DNA of 64,000 bases from Streptomyces cinnamoneus. Lineage in GTDB: Bacteria; Actinomycetota; Actinomycetes; Streptomycetales; Streptomycetaceae. Where the stretch lies: contig NZ_BMVB01000018.1 in NCBI RefSeq assembly GCF_014650495.1, positions 62,001-126,000 of the forward strand. Reading direction: 5' to 3'. The position numbers and the translations under genes are program-made. This document shows, in pieces, positions 1 to 8,156 of the stretch. Within the stretch, counting starts at the first letter, position 1. Every line of letters begins with the position of its first letter. The notes beneath the pieces are model-generated. The model saw nothing but the letters and a program-made list of their open reading frames with translations, searched no databases and was not told the origin of the DNA.

Positions 1-285
1 TACTCGGTGGCGGAGTTCTTCCTGCCGCTGGCCCTGGTCATCCTCGTCCTGAGCATGATCAACCAGGGCAAGTTCCAGTCCTACGTGCTGCTGGCGTGGC
101 TGGTCGTGATCCTCCTGATCGTGATCAACTCCGTGATCACCGGCATCACCCTCAAGCGTGCCCTCAAGCAGCGCTTCCCCGACGAGCCCACGCGCGGCGC
201 GGTGCCGTACGCCCTGATGCGCACGCTGCAGATGCGCCGGCTGCGCCTGCCCAAGCCGAAGGTCAAGCGCGGGGAACGGCCCTGA
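1..285 (+). CDS. DUF3043 family membrane protein (C-terminal part)
   Basis: The reading frame is open at the left edge, so the N-terminus lies outside the window. The visible part starts with two hydrophobic segments (about residues 5-20 and 28-48 of the visible part) followed by a basic cytoplasmic tail ending in KPKVKRGERP. The motif EFFLPLALVILVLS followed by a second helix matches actinobacterial DUF3043 proteins as I know them. The family has no established function. The methyltransferase that follows begins at or inside the stop codon, which suggests co-transcription. Family call is from sequence recognition; exact length cannot be judged. Confidence 0.75.
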   Translation, partial: YSVAEFFLPLALVILVLSMINQGKFQSYVLLAWLVVILLIVINSVITGITLKRALKQRFPDEPTRGAVPYALMRTLQMRRLRLPKPKVKRGERP

Positions 286-1109
286 GCGCCCCCGCCCCCG
301 GCGGGAGCGCACCCGGCGCGTTCCCGGGCTTCGGCGGCGGCGCCGAGGGGTGGCTGAGCGGGCTCGGCGGGTTGCGGAACACCGTCCGCCAGGAGCTGGT
401 CGCCCGCCAGGTCGACGAGCAGATATCCGCCCGCTTCCCCGTCGGGCGGCGGCTGCGGGTGCTGGACGTGGGCCCCGGCCAGGGCACGCAGGCGCTGCGC
501 CTGGCCCGGGCCGGCCACGAGGTCACCGGCCTGGAGTCCGACCCCCGGATGGTCGCGGCCCTGCGCGGGGCGCTGGCCGCCGAGCCCGAGGGCATCCGGG
601 AGCGGGTGCGGATCATCGAGGGCGACGGCCGTGACACCGGCGCGCACTTCCTGCCGGGCACCTTCGACATCGTGCTCTGCCACGGCGTGCTGATGTACGT
701 GCCGGAGCCGGACCCGATGCTCGCGGGCCTGGCCCGGGTGCTCGCCCCCGGCGGCGTGCTGTCGCTGCTCGTGCGCAACGCGGACGCGCTGGCCATGCGG
801 CCGGGGCTGTCCGGCGACTGGGACACCGCGCTGGCCGCCTTCGACTCGCCCGCCTACACCAACCGCATCGGCCTCCACGTGCGCGCGGACCGGCTGGAGG
901 CGCTGACGGCGACGCTCGCCGGGATCGGCGCTCCGCTGCAGACCTGGTACGGGGTGCGGGTCTTCTCCGACCTGGCCGCCGACGGGCAGCCGGCCCCGGC
1001 CGGCGAGGAGCTGCGGCGGCTGCTGGCCGCCGAGGAGCGGGCGGGGCGCACCGACCCCTACCGTGCGGTGGCGGCGCTGCTGCACCTGTGCGGAGTGCGC
1101 GGCGGCTGA
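282..1109 (+). CDS. SAM-dependent methyltransferase
   Basis: A class I methyltransferase of about 275 residues. The SAM-binding loop VLDVGPGQGTQALRLA lies near residues 60-75, with an acidic motif II (GLESD) after it and a post-motif ALARVLAPGG-type strand further on. Substrate is unknown. No ATG or GTG fits the N-terminus. The open frame continues upstream through the previous gene, but that part is not protein-like. The best candidates are a CTG at 282, which overlaps the upstream TGA (CTGA), or a TTG at 372. A strong hairpin follows the gene. The family is secure; the start is not. Confidence 0.8.
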   Translation: MSAPAPGGSAPGAFPGFGGGAEGWLSGLGGLRNTVRQELVARQVDEQISARFPVGRRLRVLDVGPGQGTQALRLARAGHEVTGLESDPRMVAALRGALAAEPEGIRERVRIIEGDGRDTGAHFLPGTFDIVLCHGVLMYVPEPDPMLAGLARVLAPGGVLSLLVRNADALAMRPGLSGDWDTALAAFDSPAYTNRIGLHVRADRLEALTATLAGIGAPLQTWYGVRVFSDLAADGQPAPAGEELRRLLAAEERAGRTDPYRAVAALLHLCGVRGG

Positions 1110-1125
1110 GTTTTCGTCCTCGAAG

Positions 1126-1166
1126 AACGCCGGGCGGGCTGCATCTTCAGCCCGCCCGGCGTTTTT
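1126..1166 (+). terminator. Rho-independent terminator after the methyltransferase
   Basis: Perfect 16-bp inverted repeat (1126-1141 and 1148-1163) with a 6-nt loop, followed by a run of T ending at 1166. It separates the methyltransferase from the opposing small gene at 1203-1421 and could stop transcription from both sides. Confidence 0.9.
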
Positions 1167-1202
1167 CGAGCACCGGGGCCCTGGGCGGGGCCCCGGGCGA
1201 GG

Positions 1203-1421
1203 TCAGCCGGCGTCCGCCGCCTCGTGGAGGCTCATCGGCGACGCGTAGATCTCCGTGTCGTCCTCGAAGAGGCGGACCTGGTCGACGCCGCCGTCCAGCA
1301 GGGCCCGCCATTCCTCGCCGATCCAGGACTCCGCGTCCCCCTGCGTCGTGAACTCCTCCGGCTCCACCGGCGGGACCGTCTCCGTACCGTCGGTCTTCTC
1401 GAACCGCCACGTCCACGCCAT
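1203..1421 (-). CDS. small conserved hypothetical protein (72 aa)
   Basis: A small acidic protein beginning MAWTWRFEKTDG and ending SLHEAADAG, without membrane segments or known catalytic motifs. ATG start. It runs opposite to its neighbours and ends close to the hairpin at 1126-1166. The composition (many E and D, aromatic N-terminus) is protein-like, and I recognise the type as conserved among streptomycetes, but I know no function. It is short enough that a database comparison decides whether it is real. Confidence 0.7.
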   Translation of the reverse strand: MAWTWRFEKTDGTETVPPVEPEEFTTQGDAESWIGEEWRALLDGGVDQVRLFEDDTEIYASPMSLHEAADAG

Positions 1422-1559
1422 GTCCGCCTCCTGGGGATCCGGGAACTCTGCCGTCGCAGCCTAACGGCCACCGGTCACGGGCAGTAGTGAAGGCTCGCGC
1501 CGGACGAGAAAGGGTGAGCCCCGCGCGCCCGCCGTGCACGGACGCGAGACGATCAGGGC

Positions 1560-2759
1560 GTGGATCTGACTCTCCTCGGCACCGGAGCCCCCGACGGGCT
1601 GCCGCGCCCCGGCTGTCCCTGCGCCGTCTGTGCCTGCGCCGTGGGCGACGCGGCGCGGGCGGCGACCGCCCTGCTCGTCGACGGCGCCCTGCTGCTCGAC
1701 CTGACCCCCGGTCCGGCGTTCGCCGCCGCCCGCGCGGGCCGTTCGATCACGGGGGTGCGCCAGGTGCTGCTCTCGCACCCGCACGACGGGCCCGCCGTGG
1801 AGTTCCCGGCGGGGCTGCCCGCGCCGGGGCGGGTGCCGGACGGGCGCGAGCTGTCGGTGATCAGCGGTCACAGGGTGCGGGCGCTGGCGCTGGACGCGCC
1901 GGGCACGGGCTACGAGGTGACGTCCCCCGACGGGGAGCGGCTGCTGTACCTGCCGCCGGGTGCGGGTCCGGCCGGGCTGTCCGCCCTGCCCGGCCCGTAC
2001 GCCATGGTGCTGCTCGACGTGCTGGGCCGGCCCGACGCGCTGGCCCGGCTGCGGGAGTCCGGTGCCGTGGGGCCGACAACGGACGTCGTCGCGGTGCACG
2101 TGGACCACGACGTGCCGCCGGGGCCGGAGCTGCACCGCCGGCTGGCGGCGGCGGGGGCGCGTGCGGTGCCGGACGGCACGACGCTGACCGTCGGCGACTA
2201 CCACGAGGTGCCGGACGTGCCGCGGCGGACGCTGGTCGTGGGCGGGGCCCGCTCGGGCAAGTCGGTGGAGGCGGAGCGGCGCCTGGAGTCCTTCCCGGAC
2301 GTCCTCTACGTCGCCACGAGCGGAACGCGCGCGGGCGACCCGGACTGGGCGGACCGCGTGAGCCGGCACCGCGAGCGGCGGCCGGGCTCGTGGCGCACGG
2401 TCGAGACCTGCGACCTGGTCCCGCTGCTGGCGCAGGAGGGCCCGCCGCTGCTGATCGACTGTCTGGCGCTGTGGCTGACCGACGCGATGGACGCGGTCGG
2501 CGCGTGGGACGACGACCGGTGGGCGGAGGGCGGCGCCAAGGCCCTGGCCGAGCGGGTCGCGGAGCTGGTCGCGGCGGTGCGGGCGACGACGCGCACGGTG
2601 GTCGTGGTGAGCAACGAGGTCGGCTCCGGCGTCGTCCCGGCCACCGCGTCGGGCCGCCGCTTCCGCGACGAACTGGGCCGTCTGAACGCGGCGGTGGGCG
2701 ACGAGTGCGAGCACGTCCTGCTGGTGGTGGCGGGGCAGGCGCTGCCGCTGCGCGGCTGA
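1560..2759 (+). CDS. cobU: MBL-fold domain fused to adenosylcobinamide kinase/guanylyltransferase (CobU)
   Basis: Fusion of two domains. Residues 1-215 resemble the PhnP/PqqB branch of metallo-beta-lactamase proteins: an early LLGTGAPDG strand, a Cys cluster (CPCAVCACAVGD, about residues 20-31) and SHPHDGPA where the HxHxDH metal motif is expected. That motif is one residue short, so the site may be degenerate. From about residue 222 it is CobU: P-loop GGARSGKS at 228-235, the RHRERRP..W.T.E signature and EVGSGVVP. CobU phosphorylates adenosylcobinamide and then transfers GMP in nucleotide-loop assembly. GTG start at 1560. cobT follows 64 bp downstream, with cobS at 7220. Confidence 0.9.
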   Translation: MDLTLLGTGAPDGLPRPGCPCAVCACAVGDAARAATALLVDGALLLDLTPGPAFAAARAGRSITGVRQVLLSHPHDGPAVEFPAGLPAPGRVPDGRELSVISGHRVRALALDAPGTGYEVTSPDGERLLYLPPGAGPAGLSALPGPYAMVLLDVLGRPDALARLRESGAVGPTTDVVAVHVDHDVPPGPELHRRLAAAGARAVPDGTTLTVGDYHEVPDVPRRTLVVGGARSGKSVEAERRLESFPDVLYVATSGTRAGDPDWADRVSRHRERRPGSWRTVETCDLVPLLAQEGPPLLIDCLALWLTDAMDAVGAWDDDRWAEGGAKALAERVAELVAAVRATTRTVVVVSNEVGSGVVPATASGRRFRDELGRLNAAVGDECEHVLLVVAGQALPLRG

Positions 2760-2823
2760 GCCCGGCGGTGCGGGAGCGGGCGCAGCCCGAATGGGAGGGC
2801 CCGCCACGGGTAGTGTGTCGCGG

Positions 2824-3870
2824 ATGAGCGGTCTGAATCTTGATGACTTCGCCACGCTGATCGAGCGTCCGGACTCCGGTGTCCGGCGGGACGCGGAGGA
2901 GCGGCGCGAGCGGCTCGGTCCCCCTTCCGGCGCGCTCGGGCGGCTGGACGAGCTCGCCGAGTGGCTCGCGGCCGCCCAGGGTGCCGTTCCGGTGAAGCCG
3001 ATAGAGCGGCCCAGGATGCTGGTGTTCGCGGGCGACCACGGTGTCGCGGCCCTGGAGGTGTCCGGCGGGCCCAAGGGCGGCGCGCGGGAGCTCGTGCGGG
3101 CCGCCCTCGACGGGGAGAGCGCGGGGGCGATCCTGGCGCGGCGGTTCGGGGCCGGGCTGCGCGTGGTCGACATGGCGGTGGACTGCGACCCGGGCGAGCT
3201 GCCCGCGGACGTCACCCGCCACCGGGTGCGGCGCGGTTCGGGCCGGATCGACATCGAGGACGCACTGACCGCCGAGGAGGCCGAGCAGGCGTTCCGCGCC
3301 GGGATGGCCGTCGCCGACGAGGAGGCCGACTCCGGCACCGACCTGATCGTCCTGGGCGATCTGAGCGTCGGCGGCACCACGGCCGCGGGGGTGCTGATCG
3401 GGGCGCTGTGCGGCACCGACGCGTCCGTGGTCACCGGCCGCGGCGGCTTCGGCATCGACGACCTGGCCTGGATGCGCAAGTGCGCGGCCATCCGCGACGC
3501 GCTGCGCCGGGCCCGCCCGGTCCTGGGCGACCAGCTGGAGCTGCTGGCCGCGGCGGGCGGCGCGGACCTGACGGCGATGACCGGTTTCCTGCTGCAGAGC
3601 GCGGTGCGCCGCACCCCGGTGATCCTGGACGGCGTGGTCTCCGCGGCGTGCGCGCTGGTCGCCCAGCGGGTGGCGTTCCGGGCCCCCGACTGGTGGCTGG
3701 CCGGGCAGGCGAGCGGCGATCCGGCGCAGGCGAAGGCACTCGACCGGATGGCACTCAACCCTCTGCTCGACCACGGCGTCACAGTCGGCGAGGGGACAGG
3801 GTCTCTGCTCGCCCTGCCTTTGGTGCAGGCGGCCGCGGCCCTGGCGGCGGAGCTCCCCGAGCGCTCCTGA
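2824..3870 (+). CDS. cobT: nicotinate-nucleotide--dimethylbenzimidazole phosphoribosyltransferase (CobT)
   Basis: Makes alpha-ribazole phosphate from nicotinate mononucleotide and dimethylbenzimidazole, the lower ligand of cobalamin. Visible signatures: FAGDHGVAA near residue 63, a glycine-rich GDLSVGGTTAAG segment, and the C-terminal GVTVGEGTGSLLALPL with the likely catalytic glutamate at about residue 323. Length (348 aa) is normal for CobT. The ATG at 2824 gives MSGLNLDDFA; an upstream in-frame GTG at 2791 would add a poorly protein-like extension. It follows cobU and is probably co-transcribed. Confidence 0.95.
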   Translation: MSGLNLDDFATLIERPDSGVRRDAEERRERLGPPSGALGRLDELAEWLAAAQGAVPVKPIERPRMLVFAGDHGVAALEVSGGPKGGARELVRAALDGESAGAILARRFGAGLRVVDMAVDCDPGELPADVTRHRVRRGSGRIDIEDALTAEEAEQAFRAGMAVADEEADSGTDLIVLGDLSVGGTTAAGVLIGALCGTDASVVTGRGGFGIDDLAWMRKCAAIRDALRRARPVLGDQLELLAAAGGADLTAMTGFLLQSAVRRTPVILDGVVSAACALVAQRVAFRAPDWWLAGQASGDPAQAKALDRMALNPLLDHGVTVGEGTGSLLALPLVQAAAALAAELPERS

Positions 3871-3946
3871 CGAGGACGGCCGGCAGGCCCGTACGCGGCG
3901 CGAGCGCCCGGAACCCCGCTGCACCCGGGCCCCGAGGATCACTTTC

Positions 3947-5728
3947 ATGGGAGAAGTCCGCTTGACTCCGGATGAGGGCGCTCGCACGGGCACCTGGCAA
4001 CGGCGCTCCGCGTCGTTCGCGGTGTGGTACCTGCGTGCCGTTACGTTCGTCAATCTGCTCGGCGCGGTCTGGGTGTCCTTCGGCTCGGACATCCGGCGGC
4101 ACAACATCGAGGAGTACTTCACGCCGTACCTGCTCACGGCCGGCTTCGCGCCGGCGGTGGTGTCGGCGTTCATGGCGATCACCCTGCGCCGGCGCAAGCG
4201 GGCCGCGTGGATCCTCAACCTGGTGCTGGCCGGGCTGCTCCTGCTGCTGCTGGCGTTCGTGATGTTCTTCCCGGAGTTCCGCCGGCACGCCCTGAACTGG
4301 TTCTCCCTGGTCGCCACCGCCCTGTTCGTGCTCGCGCTGGTGGCCGGCCGCCGCGCGTTCTACGCCAAGGGCGACCGCTCCAACCCCAAGCTGGCCACGG
4401 CCGTCGCGGCCGGCGGCCTGCTGGTGACCTCGCTGATCGCCGCCGGGCTGGTCACGGTCACCAACGAGGCCACCGACGAGCAGCGCTCCACCTTCCTCGA
4501 CCGCTGGCACTACGGCGTGATGCGGCTGATCTCGATCGCCGCCGACGACTCCCGCTACGCGGGCATCGCCCCGCCCGGCTGGGTCGACGTCACCATCAAC
4601 GTGATGAGCGCGGCCCTGCTGATCCTCGTGGCGTTCGCCGCCTTCCGCTCGCGCCGCGCCGCCGACCCGATCACCGCCGAGGACGAGACGAGGCTGCGCG
4701 AGCTGCTCGACAAGTGGGGCGACCGCGACTCGCTGGGCTACTTCGCCCTGCGCCGCGAGAAGAGCGTCATCTGGTCGCCCTCCGGCAAGGCCGCGGTCAC
4801 CTACCGGGCCCTCGGCGGCGTCTCGCTGGCCTCCGGCGACCCCATCGGCGACCCCGAGGCGTGGCCCGGCGCCATCGAGCCGTGGCTGGCCGAGGCGCGC
4901 GAGCACGGCTGGATCCCCGCCGTGATGGGCGCGAGCGAGGAGGCCGGCACGATCTACGCGCGGCACGGCATGGACGCCCTGGAGCTGGGCGACGAGGCGA
5001 TCGTGGACACCGCCGAGTTCACCCTCGAAGGCCGCGCCATGCGCACCGTGCGCCAGGCGTACAACCGGGTCAAGCGCGCCGGCTACACCGTTCGCATCCG
5101 GCGGCACGAGGACATCCCCGAGGAGGAGATGGCCGAGCTGCTGCGCCGCGCCGACGACTGGCGCGACGGGGCGACCGAGCGCGGCTTCTCCATGGCCCTG
5201 GGCCGTCTGGGCGACCCGGACGACGGCCGCTGCGTGATGCTGGAGTGCTGGGACAGCGGCTCCGGGGAAGGGGACGGCGAGCTGCGCGCGGTGCTGAGCT
5301 TCGTGCCGTGGGGGCCCAAGGGCCTGTCGCTGGACCTGATGCGCCGTGACCGCGACTCCGAGAACGGCCTGATGGAGTTCATGGTCATCGAACTGCTGCA
5401 GCAGGCGAAGAGCCTCGGCATCACCCAGGTGTCGCTGAACTTCGCGATGTTCCGGTCCGTCTTCGAGCGCGGCTCCCGGCTCGGCGCCGGCCCGGTGCTG
5501 CGGATGTGGCGCTCGCTGCTCAGCTTCTTCTCCCGCTGGTGGCAGATCGAATCGCTCTACCGAGCAAATGCGAAATACCGCCCCATCTGGGAGCCTCGTT
5601 TCATGCTCTTCGAGAAGAGCAGTGACCTGCTGCGGATCGGCATCGCCAGCGCCCGCGCCGAGGGCTTCCTGGAGGCCCCCGGCCTGCCCAAGTGGCTCAA
5701 CCGCAAACACTTGGAGAGCCGGCGATGA
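3947..5728 (+). CDS. MprF-like phosphatidylglycerol lysyltransferase-domain membrane protein (DUF2156)
   Basis: 593-residue membrane enzyme. About six hydrophobic segments occupy residues 25-230, followed by a soluble DUF2156 domain resembling the GNAT-type aminoacyl transferase half of MprF/LysX proteins. Motifs such as DRDSLGYFALR, VTYRALGGVSLASGDPIGDP and SLNFAMFRSVFERG are typical. Such proteins transfer lysine or another amino acid from tRNA onto phosphatidylglycerol, altering membrane charge. No lysyl-tRNA synthetase domain is fused here. The stop overlaps the start of the next gene (ATGA), so the two are translationally coupled. The aminoacyl donor and lipid acceptor are not shown by the sequence. 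Confidence 0.88.
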   Translation: MGEVRLTPDEGARTGTWQRRSASFAVWYLRAVTFVNLLGAVWVSFGSDIRRHNIEEYFTPYLLTAGFAPAVVSAFMAITLRRRKRAAWILNLVLAGLLLLLLAFVMFFPEFRRHALNWFSLVATALFVLALVAGRRAFYAKGDRSNPKLATAVAAGGLLVTSLIAAGLVTVTNEATDEQRSTFLDRWHYGVMRLISIAADDSRYAGIAPPGWVDVTINVMSAALLILVAFAAFRSRRAADPITAEDETRLRELLDKWGDRDSLGYFALRREKSVIWSPSGKAAVTYRALGGVSLASGDPIGDPEAWPGAIEPWLAEAREHGWIPAVMGASEEAGTIYARHGMDALELGDEAIVDTAEFTLEGRAMRTVRQAYNRVKRAGYTVRIRRHEDIPEEEMAELLRRADDWRDGATERGFSMALGRLGDPDDGRCVMLECWDSGSGEGDGELRAVLSFVPWGPKGLSLDLMRRDRDSENGLMEFMVIELLQQAKSLGITQVSLNFAMFRSVFERGSRLGAGPVLRMWRSLLSFFSRWWQIESLYRANAKYRPIWEPRFMLFEKSSDLLRIGIASARAEGFLEAPGLPKWLNRKHLESRR

Positions 5729-6444
5729 ACCGCGCGGCGCTGCTCCGCGCCGCGCGCACCGAATGGGGTCCGCTCTATGCGGCCGTGTGGGGGACGTTCG
5801 TCCGCAAGCGGCTGAAGGCCATCCCGATGACGCTCTCGGCCGTGGCCCTCACCGCCGTCTTCCAGATCGTGCAGAACCAGCCCTGGGGCTTCGGGCCCGT
5901 CCAGCGGCTGGGCTGCGTCCAGGCGCAACTGCCCTGGTGGCTGGCGTTGCTGCGCACCCCGCTGTCGCTGTTCGTGCCCGCCCTGGACCTGCCGGTCTGG
6001 GGGGCACTGGCCCAGGTCCTGATCGTCTTCGGCATCGCCGAGGCCGCCCTGGGCATGGGGCGCACCCTGGCCGTCGCCTACCTCGCGACCCTCGCGGGGA
6101 CGATGTACGCCCGGCTGGCCATCGCCATCGGGCCCGGCTCGCCCCTCGGGCTGCCGCCCGAGGCCGCCGCGGTCGTCGACACCGGCCCGTCGGCGGCGGT
6201 CGTCGGCCTGGCCGTCTACGTCTCCTGGCGCTACCGGGCCTGGCTGACCTGCGCCGTGGTGGTGCTGGCCATGTTCGGCGAGGTGCTGCTCAAGCCCAAT
6301 CTGGCGGGCAAGGAACACATCGCCGCCGTCGTGGCCCTGCTGGTGGTGTGCGGCGTGGACGAACTGCGCCTGCGCCACAAGCCCCGCAGCGACGCCCACC
6401 GCGAGGGGGATCAGCGGTCCGGGGCGCCCGCCAGCAGATCGTGA
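5725..6444 (+). CDS. rhomboid-like integral membrane protein
   Basis: 239-residue protein with about six hydrophobic helices. It resembles the actinobacterial Rhomboid_2 group. A Ser in a GPSA context (about residue 156) and a His in KEHIAA (about 198) sit where the rhomboid catalytic Ser and His would be, but protease activity is inference. The ATG at 5725 overlaps the upstream TGA by 4 nt, coupling it to the lysyltransferase-like gene. Its 3' end overlaps the opposing gene by 34 bp. A second protein of the same type is at 29764. Confidence 0.7.
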   Translation: MNRAALLRAARTEWGPLYAAVWGTFVRKRLKAIPMTLSAVALTAVFQIVQNQPWGFGPVQRLGCVQAQLPWWLALLRTPLSLFVPALDLPVWGALAQVLIVFGIAEAALGMGRTLAVAYLATLAGTMYARLAIAIGPGSPLGLPPEAAAVVDTGPSAAVVGLAVYVSWRYRAWLTCAVVVLAMFGEVLLKPNLAGKEHIAAVVALLVVCGVDELRLRHKPRSDAHREGDQRSGAPASRS

Positions 6445-7148
6445 ACCCGGTTGCGCACCGCCGCCCAGCGCGCGTCGTGGCGGTAGGCGCGCACCCGCGC
6501 CCGGCGGCGGGCCCGCGGCCGGCGCCGGTAGAAGCGCCGCGCCCACGGTGACCCGGGCCGGGCCAGCCGCACCGCCCCCACGATCGCCACGAACGGCACC
6601 ACCGCCCCGATCAGGGCGATCCGCGGCTTGCCCTTGGCGAGGGCGAAGAGCGCGATCAGGAAGTTGCCGAGGACGTTCACCACCACGATGCCGCGGTCGT
6701 GCATCTCCTGCGGGGTCAGCTCGTTCACCCCGAACGGAAGGAACCCGGCGAGGACCAGCGCCACCAGAGCCGCCGTCAGCACCACGATCTCGACGCTCTT
6801 GCGGCCCTGCTCGGTCCAGTACACGTCGTCCAGGTGCAGGACGAGCGCGAACTCGTCGAGCACCAGCCCCGCCCCCATGCCGAACAGCACGGCGACGGCG
6901 GCGGCACCGAAGCCGTGGCGGCCCGAGGAGACCGCGCCGAAGCCCCCGATCACCATGAGCACCACGCCGGGCACCACGTGGTGGACGTGCAGCCCGCCGG
7001 GCCTGATGTTGCGGAAGGGGCCCTTGCCGGCGCGGATCAGCCGGGTGATCACGCGGGTCACCAGGAACGTCAGCACGAACGCCGCCAGCGCCAGCAGCAG
7101 CGGCAGCTTGCCCGGCTCGACGATGTTGCGTGTCAGCCAGTGACCCAT
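6411..7148 (-). CDS. conserved integral membrane protein
   Basis: 245 aa. The N-terminal helix is LLLALAAFVLTFLVTRVI, followed by a conserved polar stretch GLHVHHVVPGVVLM (about residues 52-65), a segment GLVLDEFALVLHLDDVYW, further helices, and an Arg-rich cytoplasmic tail. The His pair and the DEF/DD motifs look conserved and could bind metal or act catalytically, but I recognise no function. It is convergent with the rhomboid-like gene, overlapping by 34 bp. It diverges from cobS, whose start is 72 bp away. Confidence 0.8.
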   Translation of the reverse strand: MGHWLTRNIVEPGKLPLLLALAAFVLTFLVTRVITRLIRAGKGPFRNIRPGGLHVHHVVPGVVLMVIGGFGAVSSGRHGFGAAAVAVLFGMGAGLVLDEFALVLHLDDVYWTEQGRKSVEIVVLTAALVALVLAGFLPFGVNELTPQEMHDRGIVVVNVLGNFLIALFALAKGKPRIALIGAVVPFVAIVGAVRLARPGSPWARRFYRRRPRARRRARVRAYRHDARWAAVRNRVHDLLAGAPDR

Positions 7149-7219
7149 GTGACTCCCGCTCCCGCATTGCGCCTACCGGCCAAAATACTGCCCGGGAGGG
7201 GCGGGATACCCTGCCCGCG

Positions 7220-8017
7220 ATGACCGACACGACCTCCCCCCGGGCCACCCCCGGCGACGCGCTGCGCTTCGCCTTCGGCACCCTCACCGTCCTGCCCGTG
7301 ACGCTGACCCGCTGGGACCGGCGGGCCGCACGCGGCGGGATGCTGGCGGCGCCGCTGGCCGGGCTCGTCGTGGGCGGCTGCGCGGCCGCGGCCGGCGCGC
7401 TGTTCTGGCTGCTGGGCTCCGGCCCGCTGCTCGCCGCCGTGGTCACGGCCGCGGTGCCCGCGGTCCTCACCCGGGGACTTCACCTGGACGGGCTCGCGGA
7501 CGTGGCCGACGGGCTGGGCAGCGGCAAGCCCGCCGAGGACGCGCTGCGCATCATGAAGCAGTCCGACATCGGGCCGTTCGGCGTCATCACCCTCCTGCTG
7601 ACCCTGCTCGGCCAGGTCGCCGCGCTCGACCGGCTCTACGCCGCCGGCTGGACGCACGGCGCCCTCGCCGCGGCCGTCGCGGCCCTCGCCGCGCGCTGCG
7701 CCCTCACCCTCGCCTCCCGCGCCGGCGTCCCCGCGGCCCGCCCCGAAGGGCTGGGCGCGGCGGTCGCGGGCGTCGTCCCCGTACGCGCCGCCCTGGCGGT
7801 GGCCGCCGCGAGCACCCTCGCGGCCGCCTGCGCCGCCGCCCCGGCGGGACCGTACGCGGCGGTGCACACGGGCCTGGCCGTGCTGCTGGCGCTGGCCGGC
7901 GCGGAGTTGCTGCTGCGGCACTGCCGGCGCCGCTTCGGCGGGGTCACCGGCGATGTGTTCGGCGCCCTCGCGGAGACCGCCGCGACCGTCGCCCTGCTGG
8001 CCGCGGCCCTGGGCTGA
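7220..8017 (+). CDS. cobS: adenosylcobinamide-GDP ribazoletransferase (cobalamin synthase CobS)
   Basis: Membrane enzyme that joins adenosylcobinamide-GDP to alpha-ribazole, the last step of cobalamin assembly. Hallmarks: FGTLTVLPV near the N-terminus, then GLHLDGLADVADGLGSG and a DALRIMKQSDIGPFGV motif, which hold the acidic metal-binding residues, and several hydrophobic helices. 265 aa, normal for the family. The ATG at 7220 gives MTDTTSPR. It completes the cobU-cobT set, although four unrelated membrane-protein genes lie in between. Confidence 0.95.
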   Translation: MTDTTSPRATPGDALRFAFGTLTVLPVTLTRWDRRAARGGMLAAPLAGLVVGGCAAAAGALFWLLGSGPLLAAVVTAAVPAVLTRGLHLDGLADVADGLGSGKPAEDALRIMKQSDIGPFGVITLLLTLLGQVAALDRLYAAGWTHGALAAAVAALAARCALTLASRAGVPAARPEGLGAAVAGVVPVRAALAVAAASTLAAACAAAPAGPYAAVHTGLAVLLALAGAELLLRHCRRRFGGVTGDVFGALAETAATVALLAAALG

Positions 8018-8156
8018 AATGACGCGCGGGGATACGCTCGCACATGCCCAAAGGCCCGATACCGGACGGCATCAGCGTGGCGCATACGATGCGCAGGGTG
8101 CGGCCGGCCCACCAGCCTCGGCCGAAAATTCAACGGAAGTAGGGACACCCACCACC

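Noticed and set aside
96..281. Upstream extension of the methyltransferase frame to a GTG at 96
   Set aside because: The translated extension is Arg/Pro/Ala-rich and overlaps the real DUF3043 frame; it is a shadow.
7149..7219. Cobalamin riboswitch before cobS
   Set aside because: Only 71 bp lie between the divergent starts, too short for the known aptamer, and no conserved B12-box was seen. None was seen before cobU either.
8044..8142. 32-codon ORF (MPKGPIPDGISVAH...) just before pepA
   Set aside because: It ends inside the pepA ribosome-binding region, lacks its own ribosome site, and shows no recognisable motif; more likely untranslated leader.
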